Assembly: GCF_007828035.1 (NCBI RefSeq)
Contig: NZ_VITV01000005.1
Location: forward strand, 124,001 to 188,000
Source of the DNA: Nitrospirillum amazonense
Lineage (GTDB): Bacteria; Pseudomonadota; Alphaproteobacteria; Azospirillales; Azospirillaceae
Direction of reading: 5' to 3'
Length of the DNA: 64,000 nt
The notes beneath the pieces were generated by a model. It saw only the letters and a program-made list of their open reading frames with translations, had not been told where the DNA came from and ran no database searches. This document shows positions 40,960-50,886 of this stretch, piece after piece (the stretch's first letter is position 1; each line of letters starts with the position of its first letter). The position numbers and the translations under genes are program-made.

Positions 40960-42315
40960 TCAGCGGCCCTTGGGCATCAGGGCCGACAGGCCCTGGCGCA
41001 TGAGGCCCTTTTTCCCCAGTTTCTTGAACTTGCGCATCATGTCGGCCATGTCCTGGTACTGCTTCAGCAGCCGGTTGACGTCGGCCACCGTGGTCCCGGA
41101 CCCCAGCGCGATGCGGCGCCGGCGCGATGCGTTCAGTATCTTGATGTCGCGGCGCTCTTTCTGGGTCATGGAGGTGATGATCGCCTCCTGACGCTTCAGC
41201 ATGCGCTCGTCGATGTTGGCCTTGGACAGCTGGTCCTTGATCTTGCCCACGCCGGGCAGCATGGACAGCATGCCGCCCATCCCGCCCATCTTCCGGATCT
41301 GGCGCAGCTGGGACAGCATGTCGTCCAGGTCGAAGTTGCCCTTCTCCATCTTCGCGGCAAGCTTCTCGGCTTCCTCGCGGTCGATGGTCTCGGCGGCCTT
41401 CTCCACCAGGCTGAGCACGTCGCCCATGCCCAGGATGCGGCCGGCGATGCGATCAGGGTGGAAGGCCTCCAGCGCGTCGATCTTTTCGCCGGTGCCCAGC
41501 AGCTTGATGGGGCGGCCGGTAATCTGGCGCATCGACAGGGCGGCGCCGCCCCGGGCGTCGCCGTCGATGCGGGTCATGACGATGCCGGTGACGCCGACCT
41601 TGTCATTGAAATTGGTGGCTACGGTGACGGCGTCCTGGCCGGTCATGGCGTCCACCACCAGCAGGCTTTCCACCGGCTTGGTCACGTCGCGGATGCGCAC
41701 GACCTCGTCCATCAACTCCTCGTCGATGGCGAGGCGGCCGGCGGTGTCCAGCATGACGACGTCATAGCCTTCCAGTCGGCCGACGCGCATGGCGCGCTGG
41801 GCGATCGTCACCGGGTCTTCGCCGGGGACGATGGGCAGGGTGGCCACGTCCACCTGCTCACCCAACACCCGCAGCTGTTCCTGGGCGGCTGGGCGTCGCG
41901 TGTCCAGCGACGCCATCAGCACCTTTTTCTTTTCGCGGGTCTTCAGCAGGCGGGCGATCTTGGCGGTGCTGGTGGTCTTGCCCGAGCCCTGCAGGCCCAG
42001 CATCAGCACCGGCACCGGCGCCTCGGCGTTGAGGTTGATGCCCTCGTTCTGCTCGCCCAGCATCTCGACCAGGTGGTCGTGGACGATCTTGATGACCATC
42101 TGGCCGGGGGTGATGGACCGCAGCACCTCCTGCCCGACGGCCTTTTCCTTCACGCCGTTGATGAAGGACTTGACCACGGGCAGGGCCACGTCGGCTTCGA
42201 GCAGGGCCACGCGCACTTCGCGCAGCGCGGCGCCAACGTCCTCTTCGGTGAGGGCGCCACGCCGACGCAGCCGGTCGAAGATATCGCCGAGCCGTCCTGT
42301 CAAGCCGTCAAACAT
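40960..42315 (-). CDS. ffh: Signal recognition particle protein Ffh
   Basis: A 451-residue SRP54 GTPase that binds signal sequences and SRP RNA. The N domain (1-85) is followed by the G domain with LMLGLQGSGKTTSTAKIA near 101-118, DTRRPAAQEQL near 137, DTAGRLAID near 187 and TRIDGDARGGAALS near 245. The M domain (about 300-450) is methionine-rich with GMGGMLSMLPG. It opens the operon. The receptor gene ftsY is 7 kb to the right. No SRP RNA gene was found nearby. Confidence 0.97.
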   Translation of the reverse strand: MFDGLTGRLGDIFDRLRRRGALTEEDVGAALREVRVALLEADVALPVVKSFINGVKEKAVGQEVLRSITPGQMVIKIVHDHLVEMLGEQNEGINLNAEAPVPVLMLGLQGSGKTTSTAKIARLLKTREKKKVLMASLDTRRPAAQEQLRVLGEQVDVATLPIVPGEDPVTIAQRAMRVGRLEGYDVVMLDTAGRLAIDEELMDEVVRIRDVTKPVESLLVVDAMTGQDAVTVATNFNDKVGVTGIVMTRIDGDARGGAALSMRQITGRPIKLLGTGEKIDALEAFHPDRIAGRILGMGDVLSLVEKAAETIDREEAEKLAAKMEKGNFDLDDMLSQLRQIRKMGGMGGMLSMLPGVGKIKDQLSKANIDERMLKRQEAIITSMTQKERRDIKILNASRRRRIALGSGTTVADVNRLLKQYQDMADMMRKFKKLGKKGLMRQGLSALMPKGR

Positions 42316-42387
42316 AACCCGTCCTGGCCATTGCCGTTCCGATCTTCATCCCGCCCCTAGTCCAAGCGTCCATTCAGGCCCATTTGC

Positions 42388-42427
42388 CCAAACGAAAAGC
42401 GCCAGTGCACGAAACTCGTGGACTGGC
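42388..42427 (-). terminator. Terminator-like hairpin in the ffh leader
   Basis: CGCCAGT-g-CACGA (42400-42412) pairs with TCGTG-g-ACTGGCG (42416-42427) around aac. Read leftward the stem is followed by CTTTTCGTTT. It lies about 85 bases before the ffh start, so it may act as an attenuator or as the 3' end of a small RNA. Confidence 0.6.
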
Positions 42428-42492
42428 GTCGCGCCTTGGCGCGGGATGCGGTCTCAGTCCCGGATCTGACGGATCCAGGGCCGAGGTGGGGC

Positions 42493-42521
42493 TATCTAGA
42501 CCTGTGGAGGGCGTCTGTCAA
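42493..42521 (-). promoter_or_regulatory. Candidate sigma-70 promoter of ffh
   Basis: On the minus strand a perfect TTGACA (42516-42521) and TAGATA (42493-42498) are 17 bases apart. The -10 is weak (3/6) but the -35 is perfect. The leader to the ffh start would be about 170 bases. Confidence 0.45.
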
Positions 42522-42625
42522 TGCTTCTGGAGTCAAGGACGCCCCGCGGCAAGGCGGTGATGGTAACGGCGATGTCGCGCCTGGATCAGGGACGGCGGCG
42601 GCGGGTCCTTAACCAAAACGGGCGA

Positions 42626-42653
42626 TTGTCAACGGCCTGTACACCTGTAATAG
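42626..42653 (+). promoter_or_regulatory. Candidate promoter of the pentapeptide-repeat gene
   Basis: TTGTCA (42626-42631) and TAATAG (42648-42653) are 16 bases apart on the plus strand. The leader to the ATG at 42825 would be about 165 bases. Confidence 0.35.
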
Positions 42654-42824
42654 ACGGGGTGACAGGCCCGCTATTTCGCCTAGAGGCTCATTTTGGGTGC
42701 GCGCCCCCTCTTCCAGCGCGCCTTTAAGATAAGGTATGAACGGGTTATCGGGGTAGTCTTTGGGTAGTGCGCCATTCCGTGGCGGATTCGAATTGCGGGG
42801 GGGACCGGCCCCGCGGAGGCTTGT

Positions 42825-44177
42825 ATGTCGATGTCGTCCGGCAGAAATGCCGAACCCGAACGGTCCAGGATGAGCCAGACGGAGTTGCTGGCGATTGTTG
42901 GCAAGCATCGGGCGTTTCTGACGAAGCAGCCTGGGGGCGTGCGTGCCAGCTTTAAGCTGCGTGACCTTTCGCATATGGATCTGTCCGGTCTGAACCTGGC
43001 CGAGGCCGATTTCTCGGGCGCCAAGCTGTTCGGCGCCCGCATGGTGGATTGCGTCCTGACAGGGGCGTCGCTGTACGCCGCCGACCTGCGCCTGGCCAAC
43101 CTGGAACGCTCCGACCTGCGCCGGGCCGACCTGCGTGGCGCCTGCATGCGCGGCGCCGTGCTGAACCAGGCCTCCATGGCCGAGGCCGACCTGCGCGAAG
43201 GCACCATCATGCACGTCCGCAAGGACGGCAGCATCACCGCCCACGAATTCGACGCCGTGCCCGTGCAGACGGAACTGTCCTGCGCCACCGTGGTGGGCGC
43301 CGACCTCAGCCGGGCCAAACTGTCCAACACCTTCCTGGTGCAGTCGGACCTGACGGATTGCATCATGCGCGGCGCCAAGATGGCGCGCGCCAACCTGACC
43401 AACACCAACCTGACCGGCTGCGATCTCAAGGGCGCGGATCTGACGGGCGCCAACCTGACGGGCGCCAAGCTGCACGGCGCGGACCTGACGGGGGCGGAGC
43501 TGGGGCTTGCCCGATTCGCCGGCGCCCTGATGATGGGCACCATCCTGGACGACAACGCGCGTCGCGCCGAAGAGGTGCTGGAGGGCATTCACGCCCCCAC
43601 GCCCGAGGACGCCGGCCTGGACCTGTCCGCCATGCTGGTCCTGCATTCCGAATGGGTGGAGACGGGGGGGCGTGAGGGCGCCCGGGCCGATCTGTCCAGT
43701 CTGGACCTCAGCGGCGTCGATCTGGCGGGCGCTAATCTGTCGGCCGCCCTGCTGCACTGCGCCTGCCTGCGCAAGGCCAACCTGGTGGGCACCTCACTGC
43801 CCATGGCCGACCTGTCGCTGGCCGACCTGCGCGACGCCAACCTCAGCCGCGCCGACCTGCGCGGCGCCTCGCTGGAGCGCGCCACCCTGAATGGCGCGCA
43901 GTTGGTGCGGGCCGATCTGGGGCCTGTGTTGATTCAAAGCTCCACGGGGCGGTTGTGGAGCGCCAACCTGCACCGCGCCCGCCTGGACGGCGCCAACCTG
44001 ACCGGCGCCATGCTGAAGCGGGCGGTGCTGTCCCAATCCTCGCTGGTGGGGGCGGTGCTGAAGGATGCGGAACTGTCGGACGCCAAGATGGCGGGGGCTG
44101 ACCTGCGCGACGTCGACCTGGCCAATACCGACCTGGATGGGGCGGACATGGCCGACGTGGTCGGTATGGTACACTGA
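42825..44177 (+). CDS. Pentapeptide-repeat protein
   Basis: A 450-residue protein made mostly of A(D/N)Lxx pentapeptides that should form right-handed beta-helices. There are two blocks (about residues 45-250 and 285-445), separated by a helical linker with RRAEEVLEGIHAPTPED; the first block is interrupted by a strand segment MHVRKDGSITAHEFDAVP near 127-144. A non-repeat helical N-terminus (about 15-40, LLAIVGKHRAFLTKQPG) may be an interaction domain. No signal peptide, so cytoplasmic. Some members mimic DNA and protect gyrase, but most have no known role. RBS GGAGG at 42814 precedes the ATG. Confidence 0.9.
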   Translation: MSMSSGRNAEPERSRMSQTELLAIVGKHRAFLTKQPGGVRASFKLRDLSHMDLSGLNLAEADFSGAKLFGARMVDCVLTGASLYAADLRLANLERSDLRRADLRGACMRGAVLNQASMAEADLREGTIMHVRKDGSITAHEFDAVPVQTELSCATVVGADLSRAKLSNTFLVQSDLTDCIMRGAKMARANLTNTNLTGCDLKGADLTGANLTGAKLHGADLTGAELGLARFAGALMMGTILDDNARRAEEVLEGIHAPTPEDAGLDLSAMLVLHSEWVETGGREGARADLSSLDLSGVDLAGANLSAALLHCACLRKANLVGTSLPMADLSLADLRDANLSRADLRGASLERATLNGAQLVRADLGPVLIQSSTGRLWSANLHRARLDGANLTGAMLKRAVLSQSSLVGAVLKDAELSDAKMAGADLRDVDLANTDLDGADMADVVGMVH

Positions 44178-44279
44178 CATGGTGCACTGATCGGCTGTCA
44201 CCGACCTAGTTTCGCCCTAGTTTCCTGACAATTCTGTAGCCCAATCCGCCGCCCGCCAATTCCTGCCTGCCGGACGCCC

Positions 44280-45968
44280 ATGCTGCTGCCCACACAAGAC
44301 CGTTCCGCTCGCCGCCTGGCGCTCAGCCTGCTGCTGGCGGGCCCCTTCCTGTTCGGCCTGTGGGCGGTGCTGCTGGGCCAGGATGGCAACTGGGATTTGC
44401 GCAACTATCATTGGTACAATGCCTACGCCTTCCTGACCGGGCGCTGGGGCATGGATGTGGCGCCGGCCCAGGTGGCCAGCTTCTACAACCCCACCCTGGA
44501 CCTGCCCTTCTTCATGGCTTCCCAGGTGCTGCCCGCCCGCGTGGTGGAGTTCCTGCTGGGCAGCATCCAGGGCGCGAACCTGGTGCTGCTGTACGGCCTG
44601 GCCTGGACGGTGCAGCGTTCAGCGACGCCGGAACGCCGCCGCGTTCTGGTGGCTCTGGCCGTCGCCGTCTGCGGCATGGTGGGCGGCGGCCAGGTCGGCT
44701 TGCTGGGCACCACCTTCTACGACAACGTCATCAGCCTGTTCGTCCTTGGCGGCATCCTGGTGGCCGTTGGCGGGGAAGGGGCGGCCTGGAGTGCGCCCAA
44801 TGGCCCGGCCTTCCGCCGCGTGGTGCTGGCGGGCCTGCTGGTGGGCAGCGGCGTGGGGCTGAAACAGCCCACCATCGTCTTCGCCGTGGGCACCTGCGCC
44901 GCCTTCCTGGCAGCAGGCGGCACGCCCTGGCGCCGCCTGCTCCTGGCCTTCTTCTTTGGGCTGGGCGTGCTGGCCGGCATGGCGATCTTCTCCGGCCACT
45001 GGATGTGGTTCCTGTGGAGCCATTTCCAGAATCCGCTGTTCCCCTATTTCAACAACGTCTTCCATTCCCCCTGGGGCACGCCCGACCCCTACCGGGACGA
45101 CAAGTTCATCCCCAAGGGGCCCGTCGCCGCCGCCCTGTTCCCCTTCGCCTGGGCCCTGGATCCCAAGCTGGTGGGTGAGATCGTCTTCCGCGATTATCGC
45201 GTGCTGGCGGCCTATGTCGTGCTGCTGCTGACGGGCCTGATGGTCCTGGCCCGCTGGCTGCGCGGACAGTTCGCGGCCGAGGGGCCGCCCGTGGTGGACA
45301 CCACCGGCCCAGCCCGCGCCCGGCGTTACCTGCTGCTGGCCGGCAGCTTGAGCTACCTGGTGTGGCTGAAGCTGTTCGCCATCTACCGCTACCTGATCCC
45401 GCTGGAGATGCTGGCGCCCGTGCTGATCCTGGCGGCCGTGGCCCTGTGGCCGGCGCCGGCCCGGGCGCGGGGCATCATCACCGCCGTCCTGCTGCTGCTG
45501 CTGGCCGCCACCGGCCAGTCGGGCACCTGGGCCCGCGTGCCCTGGGGCGACCGGCCCTTCGGCGCCAAGGTGTCCGAGGTGCAGGCACCCGTCCTTCCCC
45601 GGCCGGACCACACCGTCATCCTGATGACCGGCTACGCCCCCACCAGCTTCCTCATCCCCGGTTTCCCGCCGCAGATCCCCTTCCTGCGGGTGCAGAGCTA
45701 TTTCATTCATCCGGACCAGGGCGACATCCTGCTGAACCGCCAGATGCGCCGGCGCATCGACCAGGGCATCGCCAACGGCGATGACTTCTACCTGCTGCTG
45801 GCGCATTGGGAGACCTGGACGATGGACCAGATTTTGCCACGCTATGGCCTCAAGGGTGCCGGGGAGCCCTGCCAGCCTGTCACCTCGACGCTGGACGAGC
45901 CCATGATGTTGTGCCGCATCATCCCGCTGCAACCTGCGGCGGACCGTGATATGAACCCCGTGAACTAA
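44280..45968 (+). CDS. Polytopic membrane protein, possible GT-C glycosyltransferase
   Basis: A 562-residue protein with about ten membrane helices between residues 12 and 410 and a periplasmic C-terminal part (about 420-562). The first external loop has QDGNWDLRNYHWYNAYAF with acidic and aromatic residues, as in GT-C enzymes that use polyprenyl-phosphate sugars. No named family is certain. Downstream are a GT2 glycosyltransferase and a GtrA protein, the same kind of trio as gtrA-gtrB-gtrC O-antigen modification clusters, in which the third gene encodes the specific transferase. Spacing of 24 bases to the next gene suggests an operon. Confidence 0.65.
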   Translation: MLLPTQDRSARRLALSLLLAGPFLFGLWAVLLGQDGNWDLRNYHWYNAYAFLTGRWGMDVAPAQVASFYNPTLDLPFFMASQVLPARVVEFLLGSIQGANLVLLYGLAWTVQRSATPERRRVLVALAVAVCGMVGGGQVGLLGTTFYDNVISLFVLGGILVAVGGEGAAWSAPNGPAFRRVVLAGLLVGSGVGLKQPTIVFAVGTCAAFLAAGGTPWRRLLLAFFFGLGVLAGMAIFSGHWMWFLWSHFQNPLFPYFNNVFHSPWGTPDPYRDDKFIPKGPVAAALFPFAWALDPKLVGEIVFRDYRVLAAYVVLLLTGLMVLARWLRGQFAAEGPPVVDTTGPARARRYLLLAGSLSYLVWLKLFAIYRYLIPLEMLAPVLILAAVALWPAPARARGIITAVLLLLLAATGQSGTWARVPWGDRPFGAKVSEVQAPVLPRPDHTVILMTGYAPTSFLIPGFPPQIPFLRVQSYFIHPDQGDILLNRQMRRRIDQGIANGDDFYLLLAHWETWTMDQILPRYGLKGAGEPCQPVTSTLDEPMMLCRIIPLQPAADRDMNPVN

Positions 45969-45992
45969 CGCCTATTTCAAGGACTACATGCG

Positions 45993-46961
45993 ATGGTCGA
46001 CACCACCGCCCTCCAGCCCGGCAAGCCCACCGTGGCCGTGCTGGTGCCCTGCTATAACGAGGAAGCCGCCATCGCCAAGGTGGTCGCCGACTTCAAGGCG
46101 GCCCTGCCCGATGCCGTCGTCTATGTCTACGACAACAATTCCAAGGATCGCACCGTGGAGGTGGCGCGCGCCGCCGGTGCCGTCGTCCGGACCGAGCCGC
46201 TGCAGGGCAAGGGCAACGTGGTGCGCCGCATGTTCGCCGACATCGAGGCGGATGTGTACGTCATGGTCGATGGCGACGATACCTACCACGCCGCCAGCGC
46301 CCCGGCCCTGATCGACCGGCTGGTGACCGAGCAGCTGGACATGGTGAACGGCGCTCGCGTAACGGAGATCGAGGCTGCCTACCGCCCCGGCCACCGCTTC
46401 GGCAACATGCTGCTGACTGGCCTGGTGACCTTCATTTTCGGCAAGCGCACCAACGACATGCTGTCGGGCTACCGCGTCTTCTCCCGCCGTTTCGTGAAGT
46501 CATTCCCGGCGCTGGCCGGTGGCTTCGAGACGGAGACGGAGCTGACGGTGCACGCGCTGGAACTGCGCATGCCGATCGCGGAGGTGGAGACCCCCTACAA
46601 GGACCGTCCCCCCGGGTCGGTCAGCAAGCTGTCCACCTACAAGGATGGCATGCGCATCCTGTGGATGATCACCAAGCTGGTGAAGGAAGAGCGGCCCATG
46701 CTGTTCTTCGGTGTCGCCGCCATCCTGCTGGCGCTGCTGTCGATCATCCTGGGCATTCCCATCTTCATCACCTTCGTGGAGACGGGCCTGGTCCCGCGCC
46801 TGCCCACGGCGGTGCTGGCCACCGGCCTCATGACCCTGGCCTTCCTGTCGCTGACCTGCGGCCTGATCCTGGACACGGTCACCCGCGGGCGTCGCGAGAT
46901 GAAGCGCCTGCGCTATTTGGAAATCCCGGCGCCGGATTTCGCCCCGCTGGGCCGGGGCTGA
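45993..46961 (+). CDS. GT2 polyprenyl-phosphate glycosyltransferase (GtrB/DPM1-like)
   Basis: A 322-residue protein with a GT2 catalytic domain (residues about 12-230): VLVPCYNEEAAI near 17-28, VYDNNSKDRT near 48-57, and the DxD-type motif VDGDDTYH near 90-97. Two membrane helices follow (about 240-295). This layout is that of GtrB and dolichyl-phosphate mannose synthases, which transfer a sugar from a nucleotide sugar to a polyprenyl phosphate on the cytoplasmic side. The sugar cannot be read. GtrA follows at a 4-base gap. Confidence 0.85.
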   Translation: MVDTTALQPGKPTVAVLVPCYNEEAAIAKVVADFKAALPDAVVYVYDNNSKDRTVEVARAAGAVVRTEPLQGKGNVVRRMFADIEADVYVMVDGDDTYHAASAPALIDRLVTEQLDMVNGARVTEIEAAYRPGHRFGNMLLTGLVTFIFGKRTNDMLSGYRVFSRRFVKSFPALAGGFETETELTVHALELRMPIAEVETPYKDRPPGSVSKLSTYKDGMRILWMITKLVKEERPMLFFGVAAILLALLSIILGIPIFITFVETGLVPRLPTAVLATGLMTLAFLSLTCGLILDTVTRGRREMKRLRYLEIPAPDFAPLGRG

Positions 46962-46965
46962 GGGC

Positions 46966-47433
46966 GTGGCTGATCTGCCAAAGGGCGATCTGCCGGATGG
47001 CAAGCCGAAACACGTGAAGGCGGAGGTCATGTCCTTCGCCCTCATCGGCGTGGCCGGCCTGTTCGTGGACATGGGGGCGCTGTGGGTGGCCCTGAACCCC
47101 TTAGGTTTGGACAAGCACAGCGCCGGCTTCTTCTCCTACTTCGTGGCCGCCACCTTCACCTGGTGGATGAACCGGCAGTTCACCTTCACCGGCGCCAGCC
47201 GGCGGGGCGCGATCCGCCAGTGGGCCAAGTTCCTGGCGGCCAACGCCGTGGGCGGCGTCGTCAACCTGGCGACATACAACCTCATCGTCTGGCTGGACGC
47301 GCCTGCCTTCGCCGTCGCCGTCTTGCCCTGGCTGCCCACCTTGTGGCCCTACGGCGCCAAGGGTGCAGGCTCCCTGGCCGGCATGGGCTTCAACTTCGTC
47401 CTGTCCAAGATGCTGGTGTTCGGCCGGAAATAG
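46966..47433 (+). CDS. GtrA-family membrane protein
   Basis: A 155-residue protein with four membrane helices (about 22-150) of the GtrA type, starting FALIGVAGLFVDMGALW and including FTWWMNRQFTFTG near 65-77, the conserved family motif. GtrA-like proteins are believed to flip polyprenyl-phosphate sugars to the periplasmic side. The start is GTG. It follows the GT2 gene by 4 bases, so the two are coupled. Confidence 0.88.
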   Translation: MADLPKGDLPDGKPKHVKAEVMSFALIGVAGLFVDMGALWVALNPLGLDKHSAGFFSYFVAATFTWWMNRQFTFTGASRRGAIRQWAKFLAANAVGGVVNLATYNLIVWLDAPAFAVAVLPWLPTLWPYGAKGAGSLAGMGFNFVLSKMLVFGRK

Positions 47434-47521
47434 TCTTTCCCCAACCTGCGGTGGGGGCGGGGCGGCATTGCCGGGCACGCCCATGGACAGGGGGCGGATC
47501 GTCGCCATATAACCGGGCATC

Positions 47522-48367
47522 ATGGCGCGCCGGTTTCTCAAGATGCACGGGCTTGGCAACGACTTCGTCGTTCTGGACGCCCGCCACACCCCCCTGTCCT
47601 TGACGGGCGCGCAGGCGCGCGTCCTGGCCGACCGCCGCTTCGGCGTCGGCTGCGACCAGATCATCATCCTGGAACCGCCGCAGTCGGCTGGCGCCGATGT
47701 CTTCATGCGCATCCTGAACCCGGATGGCAGCGAGTCCGGCGCCTGCGGCAACGCCACGCGCTGCGTCGCCTCGCTGGTGGCGGCCGAGGGGGCTGGGCGG
47801 GACAGCCTGACGGTGGAAACCATCAGCGGCCTGTTGCCCGCCACCCACCATGCCGATGGCACGGTGACGGTCGACATGGGCCCCGCTCGCCTGGACTGGC
47901 GGCAGATCCCGCTGGCTGAACCGGCCGACACCCTGTCGCTGGAGGTGGCCGCCGGACCGCTGTCGGCCCCTTGCGCCGTCAACATGGGCAACCCCCACGC
48001 CGTGTTCTTCGTGGACGATGCGGAGGCTGTGGACCTGGCGCAGTGGGGTCCCCAGCTGGAACACCATACCGCCTTCCCCGAGCGCGCCAATATCGAGGTG
48101 GCGACCGTGGTGACACCCGGCCAGGTGCGCATGCGGGTGTGGGAACGCGGCGCCGGCATCACCCTGGCCTGCGGCTCCGGCGCTTGCGCCACCCTGGTGG
48201 CGGCCGCCCGCCGCGGCCTGACGGGCCGCAAGGCCGAGATCGTGATGGATGGCGGCGCGCTGACCATCGAGTGGCGCGAGGACGGGCACGTGCTGATGAC
48301 CGGGCCGGTGGCCACGGCCTTCAGCGGGACGCTTGATGACAGTCTGCTGGCGGGCGCCGCGCGATGA
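47522..48367 (+). CDS. dapF: Diaminopimelate epimerase
   Basis: A 281-residue enzyme that converts LL- to meso-diaminopimelate for lysine and peptidoglycan. Both catalytic cysteines are in family motifs: [12 protein letters not shown] near 74-85 and [11 protein letters not shown] near 218-228. The N-terminal [15 protein letters not shown] is diagnostic. First gene of a likely operon: its stop overlaps the mtaB start by 4 bases (ATGA). Confidence 0.96.
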   Translation: MARRFLKMHGLGNDFVVLDARHTPLSLTGAQARVLADRRFGVGCDQIIILEPPQSAGADVFMRILNPDGSESGACGNATRCVASLVAAEGAGRDSLTVETISGLLPATHHADGTVTVDMGPARLDWRQIPLAEPADTLSLEVAAGPLSAPCAVNMGNPHAVFFVDDAEAVDLAQWGPQLEHHTAFPERANIEVATVVTPGQVRMRVWERGAGITLACGSGACATLVAAARRGLTGRKAEIVMDGGALTIEWREDGHVLMTGPVATAFSGTLDDSLLAGAAR

Positions 48368-49692
48368 GTGCCGAGCACGCTGACACTGATCATGGGCACG
48401 AGCACCGCCAGGAAGGCTCCGGTCCGGAGATCTCCGGCGAGGCCGGCGGGCCGCAGGTCGTCACCTTCGGCTGCCGCCTGAACGCCTATGAATCCGAGGT
48501 GATGCGCGACCACGCGCGCGCCGCCGGCCTGGGCCCCGTGCTGATCTTCAACACCTGCGCCGTGACGTCGGAAGCCGAGCGGCAGGCCCGCCAGGCCATC
48601 CGCAAGGCCCGGCGGGAGAACCCGGGTACCCGCATCGTCGTCACCGGCTGCGCCGCCCAGGTGAACCCCGGCACCTTCGCCGCCATGCCCGAGGTCGACC
48701 AGGTTCTGGGCAACGATTTGAAGCTGAAGGCCGACAGCTGGACCAGCTTCGGCACCGGCCAGGCGGAGCGGGTGATCGTCAACGACATCATGTCGGTGCG
48801 CGAGACCGCCAGCCACCTGATCCAGGGCATGGAAGGCCGCGCCCGCGCCTTCATCCAGGTGCAGAATGGCTGCGACCACCGCTGCACCTTCTGCATCATC
48901 CCCTATGGCCGGGGCAATTCCCGCTCCGTCCCCATGGGCGAGATCGTGACCCAGGTGCGCACCCTGGTGGACCAGGGCTACCGTGAGGTGGTGCTGACCG
49001 GCGTGGACGTCACCAGCTACGGCCCCGACCTGCCGGGCGCCCCGACCCTGGGGCAGATGATCCGCCGCCTGCTGGCCCTGGTGCCGGAGTTGCCGCGCCT
49101 GCGCCTGTCCTCGCTGGACCCGGTGGAAATCGATGACGACCTCTGGCGCCTGATCGCCGAGGAGCCACGCCTGATGCCCCACCTGCACGTCAGCCTGCAG
49201 GCCGGCGACGACATGGTGCTGAAGCGCATGAAGCGCCGGCACAGCCGCGCCGATGCCGTCGCCTTCTGCCAGCGCGCGCGCGACCTGCGGCCCGACATGG
49301 TGTTCGGCGCCGACCTTATCGCCGGCTTCCCCACGGAAACCGATGAGATGTTCCGGAACACCCTGGACGCCGTGGCCGATTGCGGCCTGACTTGGCTGCA
49401 CGTCTTCCCCTACAGCCCGCGCCCCGGTACGCCGGCGGCCCGCATGCCCCAAGTGGACAAGGCGGTGCGCAAGGAACGGGCGGCCCAGCTGCGTGCGGCG
49501 GGCGAGGCGGCGGTGCGCCGGCACCTGGCCAGCCAGCAGGGGCGCACCGTCACGGTGCTGGTGGAAAAGGGCCGTATCGGCCGTACGGAACAATTCGCCG
49601 AGGTGCGGCTGGATCGCGATTTCGCGCCGGGCACGCTCGTGGACGCCCGGATTTCCGGGCTGGATGGCGACATGCTGATGGGTTGCTGCTGA
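48364..49692 (+). CDS. mtaB: tRNA t6A37 methylthiotransferase
   Basis: A 442-residue radical SAM enzyme that turns t6A37 into ms2t6A in tRNAs reading ANN codons. The N-terminal auxiliary-cluster cysteines are in [10 protein letters not shown] (near 38), [11 protein letters not shown] (near 64) and [10 protein letters not shown] (near 96). The radical SAM motif [15 protein letters not shown] is near 169-183, and a TRAM-like domain closes the protein (about 375-440). The order of motifs distinguishes it from MiaB and RimO by the shorter spacing and sequence. The first 25 residues are His/Glu-rich and not family-typical. It overlaps dapF by 4 bases and ftsY by 1. Confidence 0.92.
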   Translation: MSAEHADTDHGHEHRQEGSGPEISGEAGGPQVVTFGCRLNAYESEVMRDHARAAGLGPVLIFNTCAVTSEAERQARQAIRKARRENPGTRIVVTGCAAQVNPGTFAAMPEVDQVLGNDLKLKADSWTSFGTGQAERVIVNDIMSVRETASHLIQGMEGRARAFIQVQNGCDHRCTFCIIPYGRGNSRSVPMGEIVTQVRTLVDQGYREVVLTGVDVTSYGPDLPGAPTLGQMIRRLLALVPELPRLRLSSLDPVEIDDDLWRLIAEEPRLMPHLHVSLQAGDDMVLKRMKRRHSRADAVAFCQRARDLRPDMVFGADLIAGFPTETDEMFRNTLDAVADCGLTWLHVFPYSPRPGTPAARMPQVDKAVRKERAAQLRAAGEAAVRRHLASQQGRTVTVLVEKGRIGRTEQFAEVRLDRDFAPGTLVDARISGLDGDMLMGCC

Positions 49693-50837
49693 TGTTCGAT
49701 TGGATCAAGCGTAAGAAGCCCGCCGCCGAAGCCCCGGCCGTCGTTCCCCCCACGCCTGAAATTCCAGTCGCCGTCGAGCCTGTTTCGCCACCGGAACAAT
49801 CGCCGACGCCGCCTGAGATGGCTGAGGAGCCGGTGGTGGCGCCCATTGCGGCCCCCAAATCGGCCCTGGTCTTGGACGCCGCCCCGGCGGCGCCGGTGGA
49901 GGAAGCCCCGCAGGGCAGCTGGCTGTCGCGCCTGCGGCGCGGCCTTTCCAAATCCACCAGCCGGCTGACCGACGGCATCGGCGGCATCTTCACCAAGCGC
50001 AAGCTGGATGATGAGACGCTGGAGGAACTGGAGGAGCTGCTGATCCAGGCGGACTTGGGGCCCGCCATGGCCGCGCGCGTCACCGGCGACCTGGCCAAGA
50101 GCCGCTTCGGCAAGGAGGTCTCGCCCGATGAGGTGAAGCGCTTCCTGGCGGATGAGATCGGCAAGGTGCTGGCCCCCGTGGCCCGGCCCCTGGTGCTGGA
50201 CGGCAACCACAAGCCCCACGTGGTGCTGGTGGTGGGCGTGAACGGCACGGGCAAGACCACCACCATCGGCAAGTACGCGCGGGAACTGCGCGCCGCTGGC
50301 AAGACCGTGTGGCTGGCCGCCGGCGACACCTTCCGTGCCGCCGCCGTCAGCCAGCTGCAGATTTGGGGCGAGCGCACCGGCGCCCCGGTGGTGGCCAAGG
50401 AGACGGGGGCCGACGCCGCCGGCCTGGCCTATGAGGCGCTGGAGAAGGCGCGGGCCGCCGGCGCCGACGTGCTGCTGATCGACACCGCCGGCCGCCTGCA
50501 GAACAAGCAGGGCCTGATGGATGAGCTGCGCAAGATCGTGCGCGTCATCAAGAAGGTGGATCCCACCGCCCCCCACACCACCCTGCTGACCCTGGACGCG
50601 ACCACCGGCCAGAACGCCCATTCGCAGGTGGAGGTGTTCAAGGAGATGGTGTCGGTCAACGGCTTGATCCTGACCAAGCTGGACGGCTCCGCCCGCGGCG
50701 GTGTGCTGGTTTCGCTGGCGCAGAAGTTCGGCCTGCCGGTCCACGCCATCGGCGTGGGCGAGGGCATCGACGACCTACGCCCCTTCGACGCCCAGTCCTT
50801 CGCCGCCTCGCTGGTGGGGTTGGAAGACGGCCGGTGA
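49692..50837 (+). CDS. ftsY: Signal recognition particle receptor FtsY
   Basis: A 381-residue SRP receptor GTPase that delivers Ffh-bound ribosomes to the membrane. The N-terminal A region (about 10-70) is Pro/Glu/Ala-rich, then the NG domain: [17 protein letters not shown] near 179-195, [13 protein letters not shown] near 210, DTAGRLQNK near 264 and [14 protein letters not shown] near 328-341. The ATG overlaps the mtaB stop by one base, so dapF-mtaB-ftsY is one unit. Its partner ffh is at 42.3 kb. Confidence 0.96.
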   Translation: MFDWIKRKKPAAEAPAVVPPTPEIPVAVEPVSPPEQSPTPPEMAEEPVVAPIAAPKSALVLDAAPAAPVEEAPQGSWLSRLRRGLSKSTSRLTDGIGGIFTKRKLDDETLEELEELLIQADLGPAMAARVTGDLAKSRFGKEVSPDEVKRFLADEIGKVLAPVARPLVLDGNHKPHVVLVVGVNGTGKTTTIGKYARELRAAGKTVWLAAGDTFRAAAVSQLQIWGERTGAPVVAKETGADAAGLAYEALEKARAAGADVLLIDTAGRLQNKQGLMDELRKIVRVIKKVDPTAPHTTLLTLDATTGQNAHSQVEVFKEMVSVNGLILTKLDGSARGGVLVSLAQKFGLPVHAIGVGEGIDDLRPFDAQSFAASLVGLEDGR

Positions 50838-50886
50838 GGTGAGCGTCTGAACGGCCGCAACGATGGCATGGGGGAGGGGGGTAAGG

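Larger units (their letters stand above)
42316..42824. other. Divergent region between ffh and the pentapeptide-repeat gene
   Basis: About 500 bases. It contains a candidate ffh promoter (42493-42521), three successive hairpins in the ffh leader (42388-42475), and a candidate rightward promoter (42626-42653). No protein gene and no SRP RNA core (GGAAGGAAGCAGCC) were found. Confidence 0.5.

Noticed and set aside
42388-42540. An SRP RNA (ffs) gene next to ffh
   Set aside because: The leader can fold, but the invariant core GGAAGGAAGCAGCC is missing on both strands.
42609-43757. A 382-codon leftward frame with regular GQVGA-type repeats opposite the pentapeptide gene
   Set aside because: The regularity comes from reading the complement of the repeated pentapeptide codons; the plus-strand gene has the RBS and the known fold.
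47101-49593. An 830-codon open frame antisense to gtrA, dapF and mtaB
   Set aside because: It crosses three genes with clear families; its sequence has no domain-like features.
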